64,000 bases of DNA from Paenibacillus sp. JJ-223. GTDB lineage: Bacteria; Bacillota; Bacilli; Paenibacillales; Paenibacillaceae. Position numbers and translations under genes: made by a program. Positions 52,762 through 61,768 of the stretch are shown here, piece by piece. The notes beneath the pieces were generated by a model, which did no database searches, had not been told where the DNA came from, and saw only the letters and a program-made list of their open reading frames with translations. The stretch is taken from the NCBI RefSeq assembly GCF_927798175.1, contig NZ_CAKMMP010000001.1, positions 310,001 to 374,000 on the forward strand, written 5' to 3'. Position 1 is the first letter of the stretch. Each line of letters begins with the position of its first letter.

Positions 52762-54144
52762 CTAACGCGTAATATAGTTACTCTCCATTTTCTGCTTTTT
52801 CTTCCTACGGATCAAGACCGAATCAATGAAAAAAGTAATAAGCAAGGATAAGATACCAAGAACAACGGGTATGCCAAATGCCTCCAATGAGAAGGGTCTG
52901 CCTTCTAACGTTAAGTGATCAGTGGCGCGGTATTCCAGCCGTTTGGCCGCAAATTTAGCTGTTTGCACATCTTCCTGTGCCGCCAAATTCTCAAAGGCAG
53001 GATCCATGGCAAAACGATCTGCTGCATCACGGTGTAAGAACAGCATTTCCGCGCTGCTGCCGCTGCGTTTCCATTGCTCGATGTCGTCTGCAGCTGCAGA
53101 CTCGGCATTGGCGCCAACGACAATCATTTTATCCAAGGTCGGCACATCATTTATTGGATAACGTGCAATCAGGTTGAGACCATGCTTCGTTACGATCGGT
53201 TTATGATCCCTGGAAACGGTTAATGTCGTTGTTGTACCCGAAGCGCCGTATGTATCAAATGCGGCGGACAAATCCAATTCGTCGGCACCATCATACAATA
53301 ATACGCCCGCCTTAACTTTGTTCCATTGGTATGCATTATTCAGTACGTAAGTGATATCGCTTAACCCGGCATTAAAGGGTTCCATTTGAGGGTTGTTCAC
53401 GTAATCATAAGAGGGATAGTTCATCTCTCTGGCAACTTCTTTCGCCGCTTCCTCGCCCAACTGCTGGGAGATGACAAACAACGTTGCATCGATCCCTGAG
53501 GTCAGACCTGCTGAAGATACGATATGATCTTGTGGGACATAGCGCTGGTCTTTTACCCATTGAACTTCGGGATACTTTTTAATGAGCCGGTTGATATCTC
53601 CCCAGTGGGTCGCGGCCGATTTTCCGTTCAGCAAGCCGGTATCTGCCAAGTTTTCCGCCCCATTGCAGATGCTGAGCAGCGTGGTCTCGCTATCCGAGTG
53701 TTTCTGAATCCATTCACGGACAGGTGCATATTTTTTGTCGTCCAATATCGGCATAAACGGAATAACGATAATATCCGGGCTTTTGCCGAGCATCCTGTCC
53801 AGTTCTTCAAATGAATAATGAGGGATGACATCAAGACCCCCGGTTAGGGATTTTACATTGCGATCGGGTGCAACACCGTATACATTGTAAGCCTTGGTCA
53901 ACGCAAACATTTCGTACGGGACGAGAAAATCGAAAACTTCGGTCACTTCGGTTGCAAGCAGGACAGCTACTGTCGGTTTGGTTACGTCATATGTTGGGAC
54001 TTGTATATTTCCCAAGACAGGCTCTGGTTTATTATACACTGACATCCCTGCATTCATCGTACGCACGAATCCAATCGACCCAACCCCTCCCACGATGACG
54101 ATAAAAACAATAAAGTAAATGGCGATACGCAATGCAACTTTCAC
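52762..54144 (-). CDS. Membrane protein with two tandem DJ-1/PfpI domains
   Basis: 460 residues: membrane segment (about 5-28), DJ-1/PfpI domain with nucleophile-elbow Cys near residue 160 (LLSICNGAENL; upstream DFLVPYEMFAL), a second DJ-1-like domain (about 278-400; VKAGVLLYDGADELDLSAAFDTYG) with no matching Cys, and a C-terminal membrane segment (about 425-445) with a basic tail. The two domains would lie outside. Related to the GlxA amidase-like group. Function unknown; one active and one degenerate domain suggest substrate binding or sensing. Confidence 0.88.
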   Translation of the reverse strand: MKVALRIAIYFIVFIVIVGGVGSIGFVRTMNAGMSVYNKPEPVLGNIQVPTYDVTKPTVAVLLATEVTEVFDFLVPYEMFALTKAYNVYGVAPDRNVKSLTGGLDVIPHYSFEELDRMLGKSPDIIVIPFMPILDDKKYAPVREWIQKHSDSETTLLSICNGAENLADTGLLNGKSAATHWGDINRLIKKYPEVQWVKDQRYVPQDHIVSSAGLTSGIDATLFVISQQLGEEAAKEVAREMNYPSYDYVNNPQMEPFNAGLSDITYVLNNAYQWNKVKAGVLLYDGADELDLSAAFDTYGASGTTTTLTVSRDHKPIVTKHGLNLIARYPINDVPTLDKMIVVGANAESAAADDIEQWKRSGSSAEMLFLHRDAADRFAMDPAFENLAAQEDVQTAKFAAKRLEYRATDHLTLEGRPFSLEAFGIPVVLGILSLLITFFIDSVLIRRKKKQKMESNYITR

Positions 54145-54356
54145 TTATATACCCCTTCCAGTTTTAAATTCTTGGTGCCTTCAAAATATATCAAATAGAT
54201 GATTTATTTATCATCAGGCTGCAGTTTGGTAAGGGGGCTGGACTAAAGTTGAGGGACCCAATGGCCTCGGGTCTGTTTCTTTTTGTTAGCAAGACTCAAT
54301 AGGGCTACTATTTCATAAAAGCAATGAAATAATCGTTTCAATGTTAAAGATTAGAA

Positions 54357-54401
54357 GTGTGAGGAGTGTTGTTGAGGGGCCCGGGACAATACGCATCACA
54401 C
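54357..54401. other. Hairpin downstream of the PAP2 gene
   Basis: GTGTGA (54357-54362) pairs with TCACAC (54396-54401), with interrupted inner pairing TTGT/ACAA. Possibly a weak terminator; the minus-strand side has no T-run. The rest of 54145-54406 shows nothing I can assign. Confidence 0.35.
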
Positions 54402-54406
54402 CTTTT

Positions 54407-55048
54407 CTAAGCAGGAAGCTGCTGTTTTTTTTGTATCGATATGATCCACGCCCCTGCTAACCTGAAACATAGTTCCCCGACTAACACGCCACCGGCAATG
54501 TCTACCACGACGTGTTGTTTCACGAACACCGTTGAGATCATGATAAGAGTAGACATGGCTGCCGTCAGCCTCCAATTGATTTTGCTAAATACTCGCGCAC
54601 CCCTAAGCATCAGGTAACTCGTTAACACATGAATGCTTGGGAAACAGTTGTAGGGCTGATCCGAGCTGTACACCATGCCGATGATACGATAGAGAAACCC
54701 TGTTTCATGCTGGATATCTGGACGCTGGATCGTTGTTTGAAAGAGGGCAAAGAACAGATACGAAACGATCAAACCGCTGCAAAGTGCGATCAAAGTTTGA
54801 AAATAGGTTTCCCTGTTTTTAAAGGCAAGCGCGACAAGTATGCCTGTAATGAAGGGGTACCATAATACATAAGGGATGATAAATACAGGGACGAATGGTA
54901 CTAGTTGGTCAATGCTTGTTCCAAGATAAAATACATGATCCCCAGCCCGATTCAAAATACCATAGAAGATATTCAAAATGGGGACGATGAGGAGCCATAA
55001 AAGAGATAACCATGCCGATCTATAAGATGGTTTTTCAAGACGGTCCAC
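54407..55048 (-). CDS. PAP2-superfamily membrane phosphatase
   Basis: 213 residues, about six membrane segments. Phosphatase motifs are CFPSIHV (PSxH) and KQHVVVDIAGG (the SRxxxxxHxxxD-like third motif, with K-QH-VVD). Likely acts on undecaprenyl or phosphatidyl-glycerol phosphates at the outer face of the membrane. GTG 55048 is preceded by AGGAGTGAG. Its promoter carries the CTAAAGA-type repeats shared with mprF and the DedA operon. Confidence 0.9.
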   Translation of the reverse strand: MDRLEKPSYRSAWLSLLWLLIVPILNIFYGILNRAGDHVFYLGTSIDQLVPFVPVFIIPYVLWYPFITGILVALAFKNRETYFQTLIALCSGLIVSYLFFALFQTTIQRPDIQHETGFLYRIIGMVYSSDQPYNCFPSIHVLTSYLMLRGARVFSKINWRLTAAMSTLIMISTVFVKQHVVVDIAGGVLVGELCFRLAGAWIISIQKKQQLPA

Positions 55049-55081
55049 GCTCTCACTCCTAAAGATGATTTATGAACCATC

Positions 55082-55135
55082 ATAATAACAACCTCTGAAG
55101 AACGTACTGGGTATTTTCTAAAGAAACTCTAAAGA
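55082..55135 (-). promoter_or_regulatory. Regulon site A: CTAAAGA repeats and -10 before the PAP2 gene
   Basis: In plus-strand terms CTGAAGA at 55095, CTAAAGA at 55118 and CTAAAGA at 55129: steps of 23 and 11. TATTAT (55087-55082 on the minus strand) is a fitting -10, eight bases beyond the first repeat. Confidence 0.7.
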
Positions 55136-55254
55136 TTCGACGAGGGTCATTGATACAGGTATACGAAAAGAACGAGAAGGGAACATAACGGCATAGAATC
55201 CGTATTCCTTTCTCGCCCATTCTGTAGAACATGTTCTTCATGAAGCGGGACTTG

Positions 55255-57789
55255 TTATTCAGGGGTTCGGGATATTAGTCTCACAAGGTCCATCGTGACG
55301 AAGGGGAGCCTTTTGTTAGCCGGATAAGCTAAAAATCTTGGCTGCCATTCGGGAATGAATTTTTCTTTATAACGGCGTAATCCTATAAATCCATACCAAC
55401 GTCCGCCATATTTAAACACCAAGCGGGCCAGTTTTTCCTCGCGGTGTGCATATGGGGTTACTCCGACACTGGAAAGAGGAGACATCCCCAAATTGAAATA
55501 GGCATAGCCTTGCTCCTTTGTCCATTCCATCAAACGTATTAAAAGAACATCCATCGTTCCATTTGGCGCATGGTTCACATGACGCATGAGATCAATGGAA
55601 ATCACTTTTTTTTGGTTATATGCAGGAGCTAGTGTAGCAAAGGCCAAAATTTTTCCTTCTGCATCACGCAGTAAGGTTAAGGGTGACCGTTGAATGTAAG
55701 CCTCATTAAACCAACCTAATGAATATGCTTTTTCTTTGCGATTGCCCAGCCATTCATCCGAAAGATCGCGTAATTCAGCAAGAAGTTCGGGATGGTACGG
55801 CGGCGTAAGAACTTCGAAACGTTGATTCATGCGATTGGATCTGTTCAAGGCCGTTCGTAAGTTTTGATTTTTTTTGCCGCTAAGCGAAAAGGGTTCCAAA
55901 GGAACCAGCGCTTCTTCCCCCAGCTTGAAGAATTTGTAACCATTCTCATGATAGATCGGAAGATAATCAGGGGTAGCCTGATAGAAAACAACGGTTAATC
56001 CGAAACGCTGCGCAAAACTCTGAAACTCCTGGATGGCGGCACCGACAAGTTTTTTGCTTCCGATCGGATCGCCAAGCACGATTAATTTGCGGCGAATGCG
56101 AGAATAAGGGATCAAGACTTGGTCATGCTGCGCCCAGTAGAAATGTTTGTCTCCCAAATATAGAAGATGTGTCAATACGTTCCCATCTTCTTTGGAAATG
56201 AACTGAGTCAATTTCTCGATATCCTTTTCACTAGGACGCTCCCCTGTGTAATGATGCGGTCGCAGCGTAAACATGGACGCCGCCAAAATCAGTACCCCAC
56301 TGAAACCACCAATAAGATTCATCATATACTCACCTTTAGATGAAGCAAGGTCATGCAAGGGGCCTACAACAGCTAGATCGGCATTTATATCCATGGCCAA
56401 ATAAGAAAGTAACCAAACGCAAGAAACAGGTACGCCAATCCAGATCGTGAGAGGGGATATTGTCGCACTTTTCCGGGTGAAGTGAATATGGGCTGTATAC
56501 CATATAAGCGTTAATAGCAGCAAAATACTGGCCATTAACATATCGATCCCATGGCTGAATTTTATGAACAGGCCTGCTGACCATAATACGATGGCCCATA
56601 TGTAAGCTCGCCGGGTTCGGAGCAGAGCGCCACGGGATACAATGATAAGCATGATGCCGACAGAAATGGATAATAGCTCACCAGAGTGATGCAGTATGGG
56701 GATAAATAATATATTTTCATAATCATAGCTCTTAGCAAACCGTTTGGGCATCGCCAAAGACAGAAGGAGAAGGATTCCATTCACCAAAAGCATTTTTTCA
56801 ATGAGCCATGCCCCGAGTTTGCCCAACAATACCCATCGGGAGGGCTTGTGTAACTTGTTATAGGTTAGTCGCCTTGCATTGGAAATGGCCGCAATCATCC
56901 CCTTCAATAATTTACGGACCAAGCTTATTTCAAAAGCAGCCATGAAAAGACCGAGCAAACAAGGAGCTATAAAATAAAATAATCGAAATAATATTAAAAT
57001 GATAAAAGCAGCGGATGAGTTAACCTCCAAGGTCTGAAGCCCATACAAAGCGATTAAATCAAATGCTCCAATTCCTCCCGGAGCCATGCTGATGATGCCG
57101 GCAATTGCTGCCACAATATATACACCGAAAACCGGCGCAAATGATAATTGGGGTTGCTCATGGAAGGCGAACAGCCAGAATAATATCCCTGCACACGCCC
57201 ACTCCAAAAGAGAAGAGGCAAGAGAAGCGATAACGACATTCCACGGCAGCTTGCCCTGACCTTTATTGAACCATTTCGCAAACAAGGAAGATCGCTGCAT
57301 CAATAAAAAGAACGGCAGATAGAGGGATATGCCCATTACACCGATTTGAAGCCATGAATGGCGCTCAAAGACGGCATCTACGGGGAAAACACCCATAAGT
57401 ACAAAACATCCAAATAGAGCTAACCCAACCATCAAAATAGGAGAAAGGAACAGGGATGCAGCTCCCGCTGTTGTTATCTGAATTCCGCGTTTCTTATACA
57501 GAAATGTACGCATCCCTACACCAGTGAGGCCCGCCAACCCCATCATATTATTGAATGAATTGGCGATCCAAGCATACCGAAATGTTGTTTTCCAATCGAG
57601 CTCGAGCTTAAAATGGCTTCTGATTAAAAAATCATAGGTACTCATCACGGATACTGCTAAAAACGAAGAAAAGACCCATAGGATAATGACATGAACAGGC
57701 ATTACGCCAATAGGGATCAGAATTCTTATGAATTTGAAGCTGTACGCAGCATAGAGTTTCTGCGATATTTTTCGTAACAAGTTTCTCAT
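55255..57789 (-). CDS. mprF: Bifunctional lysylphosphatidylglycerol flippase/synthetase
   Basis: Adds lysine (from Lys-tRNA) to phosphatidylglycerol and flips it to the outer leaflet, lowering negative charge and giving resistance to cationic peptides. 844 residues: about fourteen membrane segments (1-500; NSFNNMMGLAGLTGVGMRT) and a C-terminal GNAT-like synthetase (about 510-844; DLMRHVNHAPNGTMDVLL, YFNLGMSPLSSVG). AAGGTGGAG precedes ATG 57789. Promoter contains three CTAAAGA repeats in 11-bp phase. Confidence 0.96.
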   Translation of the reverse strand: MRNLLRKISQKLYAAYSFKFIRILIPIGVMPVHVIILWVFSSFLAVSVMSTYDFLIRSHFKLELDWKTTFRYAWIANSFNNMMGLAGLTGVGMRTFLYKKRGIQITTAGAASLFLSPILMVGLALFGCFVLMGVFPVDAVFERHSWLQIGVMGISLYLPFFLLMQRSSLFAKWFNKGQGKLPWNVVIASLASSLLEWACAGILFWLFAFHEQPQLSFAPVFGVYIVAAIAGIISMAPGGIGAFDLIALYGLQTLEVNSSAAFIILILFRLFYFIAPCLLGLFMAAFEISLVRKLLKGMIAAISNARRLTYNKLHKPSRWVLLGKLGAWLIEKMLLVNGILLLLSLAMPKRFAKSYDYENILFIPILHHSGELLSISVGIMLIIVSRGALLRTRRAYIWAIVLWSAGLFIKFSHGIDMLMASILLLLTLIWYTAHIHFTRKSATISPLTIWIGVPVSCVWLLSYLAMDINADLAVVGPLHDLASSKGEYMMNLIGGFSGVLILAASMFTLRPHHYTGERPSEKDIEKLTQFISKEDGNVLTHLLYLGDKHFYWAQHDQVLIPYSRIRRKLIVLGDPIGSKKLVGAAIQEFQSFAQRFGLTVVFYQATPDYLPIYHENGYKFFKLGEEALVPLEPFSLSGKKNQNLRTALNRSNRMNQRFEVLTPPYHPELLAELRDLSDEWLGNRKEKAYSLGWFNEAYIQRSPLTLLRDAEGKILAFATLAPAYNQKKVISIDLMRHVNHAPNGTMDVLLIRLMEWTKEQGYAYFNLGMSPLSSVGVTPYAHREEKLARLVFKYGGRWYGFIGLRRYKEKFIPEWQPRFLAYPANKRLPFVTMDLVRLISRTPE

Positions 57790-57828
57790 TGTGTCGTTGA
57801 CTCCACCTTCGGGACAATAATTCTCTAA

Positions 57829-57896
57829 ATTATAGAGAAATAAACTTAGGAATCTGTGGGCATATTTCTAAAGAAAATCTAAAGAACATCTAAAGA
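57829..57896 (-). promoter_or_regulatory. Regulon site B: CTAAAGA repeats and -10 before mprF
   Basis: Plus-strand positions: CTTAGGA 57845, CTAAAGA 57868, 57879 and 57890 (steps 23, 11, 11). The minus-strand -10 TATAAT is at 57834-57829; the -35 position (ACAGAT) is poor, as expected for an activated promoter. Confidence 0.75.
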
Positions 57897-57943
57897 ACGG
57901 GGATACGGTTGTTATTTTGAGCAAAGACCTGGTGTAGCAATTT

Positions 57944-57975
57944 GTACAAAAAAACAAGCAGTGAACCACTGCTTG
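57944..57975 (-). terminator. Terminator of the DedA-to-methyltransferase operon
   Basis: CAAGCAGTG-AAC-CACTGCTTG (57955-57975) is a perfect hairpin, followed on the minus strand by seven T. Confidence 0.9.
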
Positions 57976-58034
57976 TGATAGATAGAGTAGGGGGATGAAG
58001 AAATGTGTGACCCGCCAGATGAACAAAAGTGCCT

Positions 58035-58607
58035 TTAGGCGGATGGTTGATCCTTTTTATGACATACAAAAATAAATGCAGGTGCCAGATTGAAAGGTTC
58101 GAATATGATTTTATCGATGACCAGATGTTCGGCCCACTTCTTTTTCATATGAAGCGTATTTTGATAAACAATTAGAATTCCACCGGGCTTGAGAGAGTGA
58201 ACCATTTGGTGAATGATATTTTCCCTCATATTCTTCGAAAAATTAAAGAAGGGTAAACCACATATAATACAGTCAAGGTGGTTAATGCTCTCTTGTATTA
58301 ATTTTTTGGATAAGTACGATGCGTTCGAATGGAGCTTGAATTGGGGATAGGTATCCCTTAAGTTCTCGCGCATCTTTTTGTCTCTTTCAAACAAAAATAC
58401 GTTTACATTACCTTGCAGCCGGCCGGTAAAAAGGCGAGTAATCGCCCCGGTGCCTGCCCCAAGTTCGGCGATCGATTTGATGTTATTCCAGGGTATTTCC
58501 CGAATGATTTTTTTGGCTAGAAATCGTTGATTAGGAAATAAACTTCCTACACGTTTCGGGTTCTTGAGGAACCCCTGAAGGAAGAGAAAAGGTTTAGGGT
58601 ACTTCAA
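58035..58607 (-). CDS. PmtA-like SAM-dependent methyltransferase (copy 1)
   Basis: 190 residues, class I SAM fold: VGSLFPNQRFLAKKI, motif I AELGAGTGAITR, CGLPFFNFS, SLKPGGILI. The layout (P-S/N-R-F-L-A before motif I) is like PmtA phospholipid N-methyltransferases and KsgA-type enzymes. The frame opens at 58628, but GGAGG eight bases before TTG 58607 and alignment with copy 2 (start MK, then FLFLQGFLKNP) favour 58607. Last gene of the operon with DedA and the two-component genes. Confidence 0.85.
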   Translation of the reverse strand: MKYPKPFLFLQGFLKNPKRVGSLFPNQRFLAKKIIREIPWNNIKSIAELGAGTGAITRLFTGRLQGNVNVFLFERDKKMRENLRDTYPQFKLHSNASYLSKKLIQESINHLDCIICGLPFFNFSKNMRENIIHQMVHSLKPGGILIVYQNTLHMKKKWAEHLVIDKIIFEPFNLAPAFIFVCHKKDQPSA

Positions 58608-58658
58608 TGATCCATCCTCCGTCGTCATTCTTTGTGGTGGTTTTTCGAAGCGTTAAGC

Positions 58659-59768
58659 TCAGGAGTGATATAGCGGCAGCAACATTGTAAACAAAAAAAC
58701 ATCATCGGTATGATGCAGGGTCAAACTACCTTGATGCAATTCCATAATATTCCTGGCAATGGAAAGACCGAGCCCAGAGCCGGCCTGAATGCCTTCGCTG
58801 CTCCTTGAAAAGTCTACTTTATAAAATCGGTCAAACAGCTTATTCACTTGATCCTCATTAAGCGGTGTCCCTTTATTTTGGATCTCTATCGCGATGTGTG
58901 TACTGAATTTTTCCATTCGAAGTTCGATAGCACCGGGTTTGTGTGAGTATTTCAAAGCATTCATCAACAAGTTGTCGATTGCCCTGGCGATTTTTTCGCT
59001 GTCCACATAAACATTCGTCGGAGAGGGGGCAATCTCTTTGACGATACGAATCCCATTTTCTTGAGCAAGCGGCTCAAATTCAAATAACATTTGCTCCAAA
59101 AGTTGGGATAAATCGATTTCTTTCCGATTCAATTGGGTATCGTCGACAGACGTAAGCCGGGTGTATTCGAACAAATCGTCGAGGAGTTTTCTCAAATGGA
59201 CGGCTTTGTTGTACGTATTTTGGACAAAACGTGAGTACTCATCTTTGTCTCGGAAAGATTCGGTCTTTAGAAGCTGAATATAGCCGATGATACTTGTAAG
59301 AGGAGTGCGCAAGTCGTGGGAGAGACCTGTAATCATTTCCATTTTAGATTGTTCAAGCTCACGTTCCTTCGCAATTTGTGCTTCCAAACGCTCTGCCATT
59401 CTATTAATGTTTAAAGCGACATTACCTAGTTCGTCTTGACGGTCAATCGTTACCCGATATCCTAAATTCCCCACGGCGATTTTTTCAAGCCCTTGCTCTA
59501 GTTTGATCAAGTCTTTTACAATGTTCCGGGTCAAAAATAGAAAAACACCGATGAAACTAACGATAAACAAGGGGGTAATCAGATAAGGAAAAAATCGAGA
59601 GTACCAATCAGATTCCATAGAGTTACCAAGATAAATCGAAGTCAAAAGGAAAACATAGTTAATGCCAAGTGAGATAACCAGGCTTAGGATCATTCGAATG
59701 AGAATATTGACTTGAATTCGTTTGTTTTGTTTTAACTTTCGAACATAATTAATCAATTTTATAACCAA
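58659..59768 (-). CDS. VanS-like sensor histidine kinase
   Basis: 369 residues: two membrane segments (about 22-48 and 60-82), HAMP (85-140), HisKA with His near residue 152 (GLSHDLRTPLTSIIGY), N box (LLMNALKYSH), G2 box (GSGLGLSIARNIM). It starts at TTG 59768, overlapping the regulator gene by 20 bases; TTG 59756 is an alternative. Partner of the regulator encoded upstream, and a clear relative of the degenerate kinase at 61767. Confidence 0.93.
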   Translation of the reverse strand: MVIKLINYVRKLKQNKRIQVNILIRMILSLVISLGINYVFLLTSIYLGNSMESDWYSRFFPYLITPLFIVSFIGVFLFLTRNIVKDLIKLEQGLEKIAVGNLGYRVTIDRQDELGNVALNINRMAERLEAQIAKERELEQSKMEMITGLSHDLRTPLTSIIGYIQLLKTESFRDKDEYSRFVQNTYNKAVHLRKLLDDLFEYTRLTSVDDTQLNRKEIDLSQLLEQMLFEFEPLAQENGIRIVKEIAPSPTNVYVDSEKIARAIDNLLMNALKYSHKPGAIELRMEKFSTHIAIEIQNKGTPLNEDQVNKLFDRFYKVDFSRSSEGIQAGSGLGLSIARNIMELHQGSLTLHHTDDVFLFTMLLPLYHS

Positions 59769-60429
59769 CCCCCCATACGGTTTTAATGTATTGAGGTTCT
59801 CTTGGCGTTTCCTCCAATTTCTCTCTTAAATTACGTATGTGAACCATAACCGTATTGTCAGAATACCCATAGGGCTCTTTCCATACACTTTCGTAGATTT
59901 GCTCCGAGCTAAAAACTTGACCAGGCCGGCTCGCTAATAGCAGCAGAATGGCGAACTCCAAAGGGGTCAACGAAATCTCTTTTCCTTTGAGTTTAACGGA
60001 ATGTTTATTCTTATCGATCGCCAGGTCCTTGATGAGGATTAACGAATTAAATTCTTCTTTGCCCATTAAGGATTGACGACGGAATTGTGCTTTTACGCGT
60101 GCAATCAATTCCAAAGGATTAAATGGTTTGACCATGTAATCATCTGCTCCGGTCGTCAAACCGATAATTTTATCGATATCCTCTTCCTTGGCAGACAGCA
60201 TGATGATTGGAGTATTTGAAATTCCCCTGATTTTCATACATGCCGTGATCCCATCCATCCGTGGCATCATGACATCCAGAATAACAAGTTGGACCGAACT
60301 CGATTGGATCATGTCCACGGCTTCTAAGCCATCGGCTGCTTCAATGACGTCATATCCTTCATTGCGCAAGTATACATGGATCACATCTCGAATTTCCGGA
60401 TCATCGTCTACGACTAAAATGGTATTCAT
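59749..60429 (-). CDS. VanR-like OmpR-family response regulator
   Basis: 226 residues: receiver (1-115; DDD pocket, phospho-Asp in VILDVMMPRMDG, Lys in DDYMVKPFNP) and winged-helix domain (about 128-225; VWKEPYGYSDNTVMVHIRNLREKL). It lies within the envelope island whose four promoters share heptamer repeats in helical phase, so it is the best candidate to bind them. A CTAAAGA sequence occurs by itself on the minus strand in its own leader, beside the start. Confidence 0.94.
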   Translation of the reverse strand: MNTILVVDDDPEIRDVIHVYLRNEGYDVIEAADGLEAVDMIQSSSVQLVILDVMMPRMDGITACMKIRGISNTPIIMLSAKEEDIDKIIGLTTGADDYMVKPFNPLELIARVKAQFRRQSLMGKEEFNSLILIKDLAIDKNKHSVKLKGKEISLTPLEFAILLLLASRPGQVFSSEQIYESVWKEPYGYSDNTVMVHIRNLREKLEETPREPQYIKTVWGVGYKID

Positions 60430-60485
60430 TTTCTTTAGTATCTACCCTTTCTCATATATAATGCTTTGAATTTTCATTGCTTTCT

Positions 60486-61040
60486 TTATTTACGGCACAC
60501 ATAGACGAAAGCGGAGGGAACATTCAGAGGAACAAACTCAATGTTCTCAATAATGAATTTTTCGGAAAGATGCTTCTTCATTTGCAGCGAATATTGAAAA
60601 GCGATGAACCGTCCTCCAGGTTTTAAAGCTTGGTGAATCTGTTCAATCAAGGCATCCCTTAATGTACGCTCAAAATTGAAAAAAGGCAAACCGCTAAAAA
60701 TATAGTCTAATTCGTCGATGCCTTCGTTCTTCATGGTATCCAATAAAGTGGCAGCGTTCGGGTGGGAGATGAACTCCGGGTATTCATGTTGTAAATTGCT
60801 CCGCATCGTTTGATCCATTTCAAATAATAAAACTTTTGTATGTTCATTTGCATTTTTTTGAATGTATCGGGTAATGGCCCCAGTCCCTGCGCCAAGCTCC
60901 GCAACGGCAGTGCTTTCTTGCCAAATGGCATGATTAACCATTGCGCTGGCCAAAAAGCGAGAGCTTGGAATGATACTCCCCACATTTTTCGGGTTTTTCA
61001 CAAAGCTTTTTAAAAAAAGCAATTTATCATTAGTTTTCAT
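60486..61040 (-). CDS. PmtA-like SAM-dependent methyltransferase (copy 2)
   Basis: 184 residues, paralogue of the gene at 58035: VGSIIPSSRFLASAM, motif I AELGAGTGAITRYI, SGLPFFNFE, ALKPGGRFIAFQYS. GGAGG eight bases upstream selects ATG 61040. The PSSRFLA motif before the SAM site is typical of PmtA-type phospholipid methyltransferases, so phosphatidylethanolamine or another head group is a plausible substrate; antibiotic-resistance rRNA methylation is the alternative. Sits between DedA and the response regulator in one operon. Confidence 0.87.
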   Translation of the reverse strand: MKTNDKLLFLKSFVKNPKNVGSIIPSSRFLASAMVNHAIWQESTAVAELGAGTGAITRYIQKNANEHTKVLLFEMDQTMRSNLQHEYPEFISHPNAATLLDTMKNEGIDELDYIFSGLPFFNFERTLRDALIEQIHQALKPGGRFIAFQYSLQMKKHLSEKFIIENIEFVPLNVPSAFVYVCRK

Positions 61041-61110
61041 TATACATACCTCCATTGGGTTTATTATGAACGGCTCCGTTCGTTTCAAATCGCATTTTTC
61101 AGGCCTTGGC

Positions 61111-61614
61111 TCAAAAACTCAAGGAATGCAGCAATGATAAAATTGAATCTCCAAAAAAAGTTCCTAAAGCAAAAAAGATGATCGTCCAAAGCAGCGCACT
61201 TGTGTATGTGATCAGAGCGAATTCTTTATAACGAACACCACTTAGCCCAATGAGCAATGGCATGAAATAACGTACAACCGGGATAAACATGCCGATACAC
61301 ATGGCTAGATTGCCTCTTTTTCGAAGAATGGATTCGGCTTTGAGATAGTGCTTGTTGCGTGAGAGCTTTTTCTTGAATTTGTAGCCGAATACGTGACCGG
61401 CAGAATAAGCAAGCGTGATCGCTGTCAGCAAACCGGCCAGAATACTGATATAGGCAGCCCAGTGATCGATAACATCCGAGCGGCTTAGAACGGCACCGGT
61501 AAGGATCGTTATTTCATTAGGAATCGGAATTCCGAATGGGCCTAGGGAGAAGGCGAGAAAAAAGAAAAGGTACCCATATTGATGAATGAGATCTAACACT
61601 GCGTTTCCAATCAT
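61111..61614 (-). CDS. DedA/SNARE-associated family membrane protein
   Basis: 167 residues, four or five membrane segments; marks of the family are FGIPIPNEITILTGAVLS and GMFIPVVRYFMPLLIGLSG. DedA proteins flip undecaprenyl phosphate or phospholipids and affect resistance to cationic peptides. Start ATG 61614 follows AGGAGGAG. It heads an operon with copy 2 methyltransferase, the VanRS-like system and copy 1 methyltransferase, under a CTAAAGA-repeat promoter. Confidence 0.92.
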   Translation of the reverse strand: MIGNAVLDLIHQYGYLFFFLAFSLGPFGIPIPNEITILTGAVLSRSDVIDHWAAYISILAGLLTAITLAYSAGHVFGYKFKKKLSRNKHYLKAESILRKRGNLAMCIGMFIPVVRYFMPLLIGLSGVRYKEFALITYTSALLWTIIFFALGTFFGDSILSLLHSLSF

Positions 61615-61643
61615 TTTTTTCAGCTCCTCCTGTTGATCGTTTT

Positions 61644-61711
61644 ATCTTAACGAGAAAAACTAAGGAAAGAATGAGAGTATTTCTAAAGAAAATCTGAAGA
61701 AAACCTAAAGA
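61644..61711 (-). promoter_or_regulatory. Regulon site C: CTAAAGA repeats and -10 before the DedA operon
   Basis: Plus-strand positions: CTAAGGA 61660, CTAAAGA 61683, CTGAAGA 61694, CTAAAGA 61705 (steps 23, 11, 11). The minus-strand -10 TAAGAT is at 61649-61644, eleven bases from the first repeat as at mprF. Confidence 0.75.
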
Positions 61712-61712
61712 A

Positions 61713-61768
61713 CAAAAAATAAACCGCATAACCATTGTTAATGTGATCTAACAATGGCCATGCAGTTT
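61713..61768 (-). terminator. Terminator after the kinase-like gene
   Basis: On the minus strand a long imperfect stem (AAACTGCATG.CCATTGTTA with TAACAATGG..ATGCGGTTT) is followed by ATTTTTTG. It separates the kinase-like gene from the DedA operon promoter. Confidence 0.75.

Noticed and set aside
52673..52765. 30-codon plus-strand frame MKRNILLFLLKFHEF...
   Set aside because: It has a plausible AAAGGAG site, but its second half is the terminator stem of the opposite-strand DJ-1 gene and no family is recognisable.
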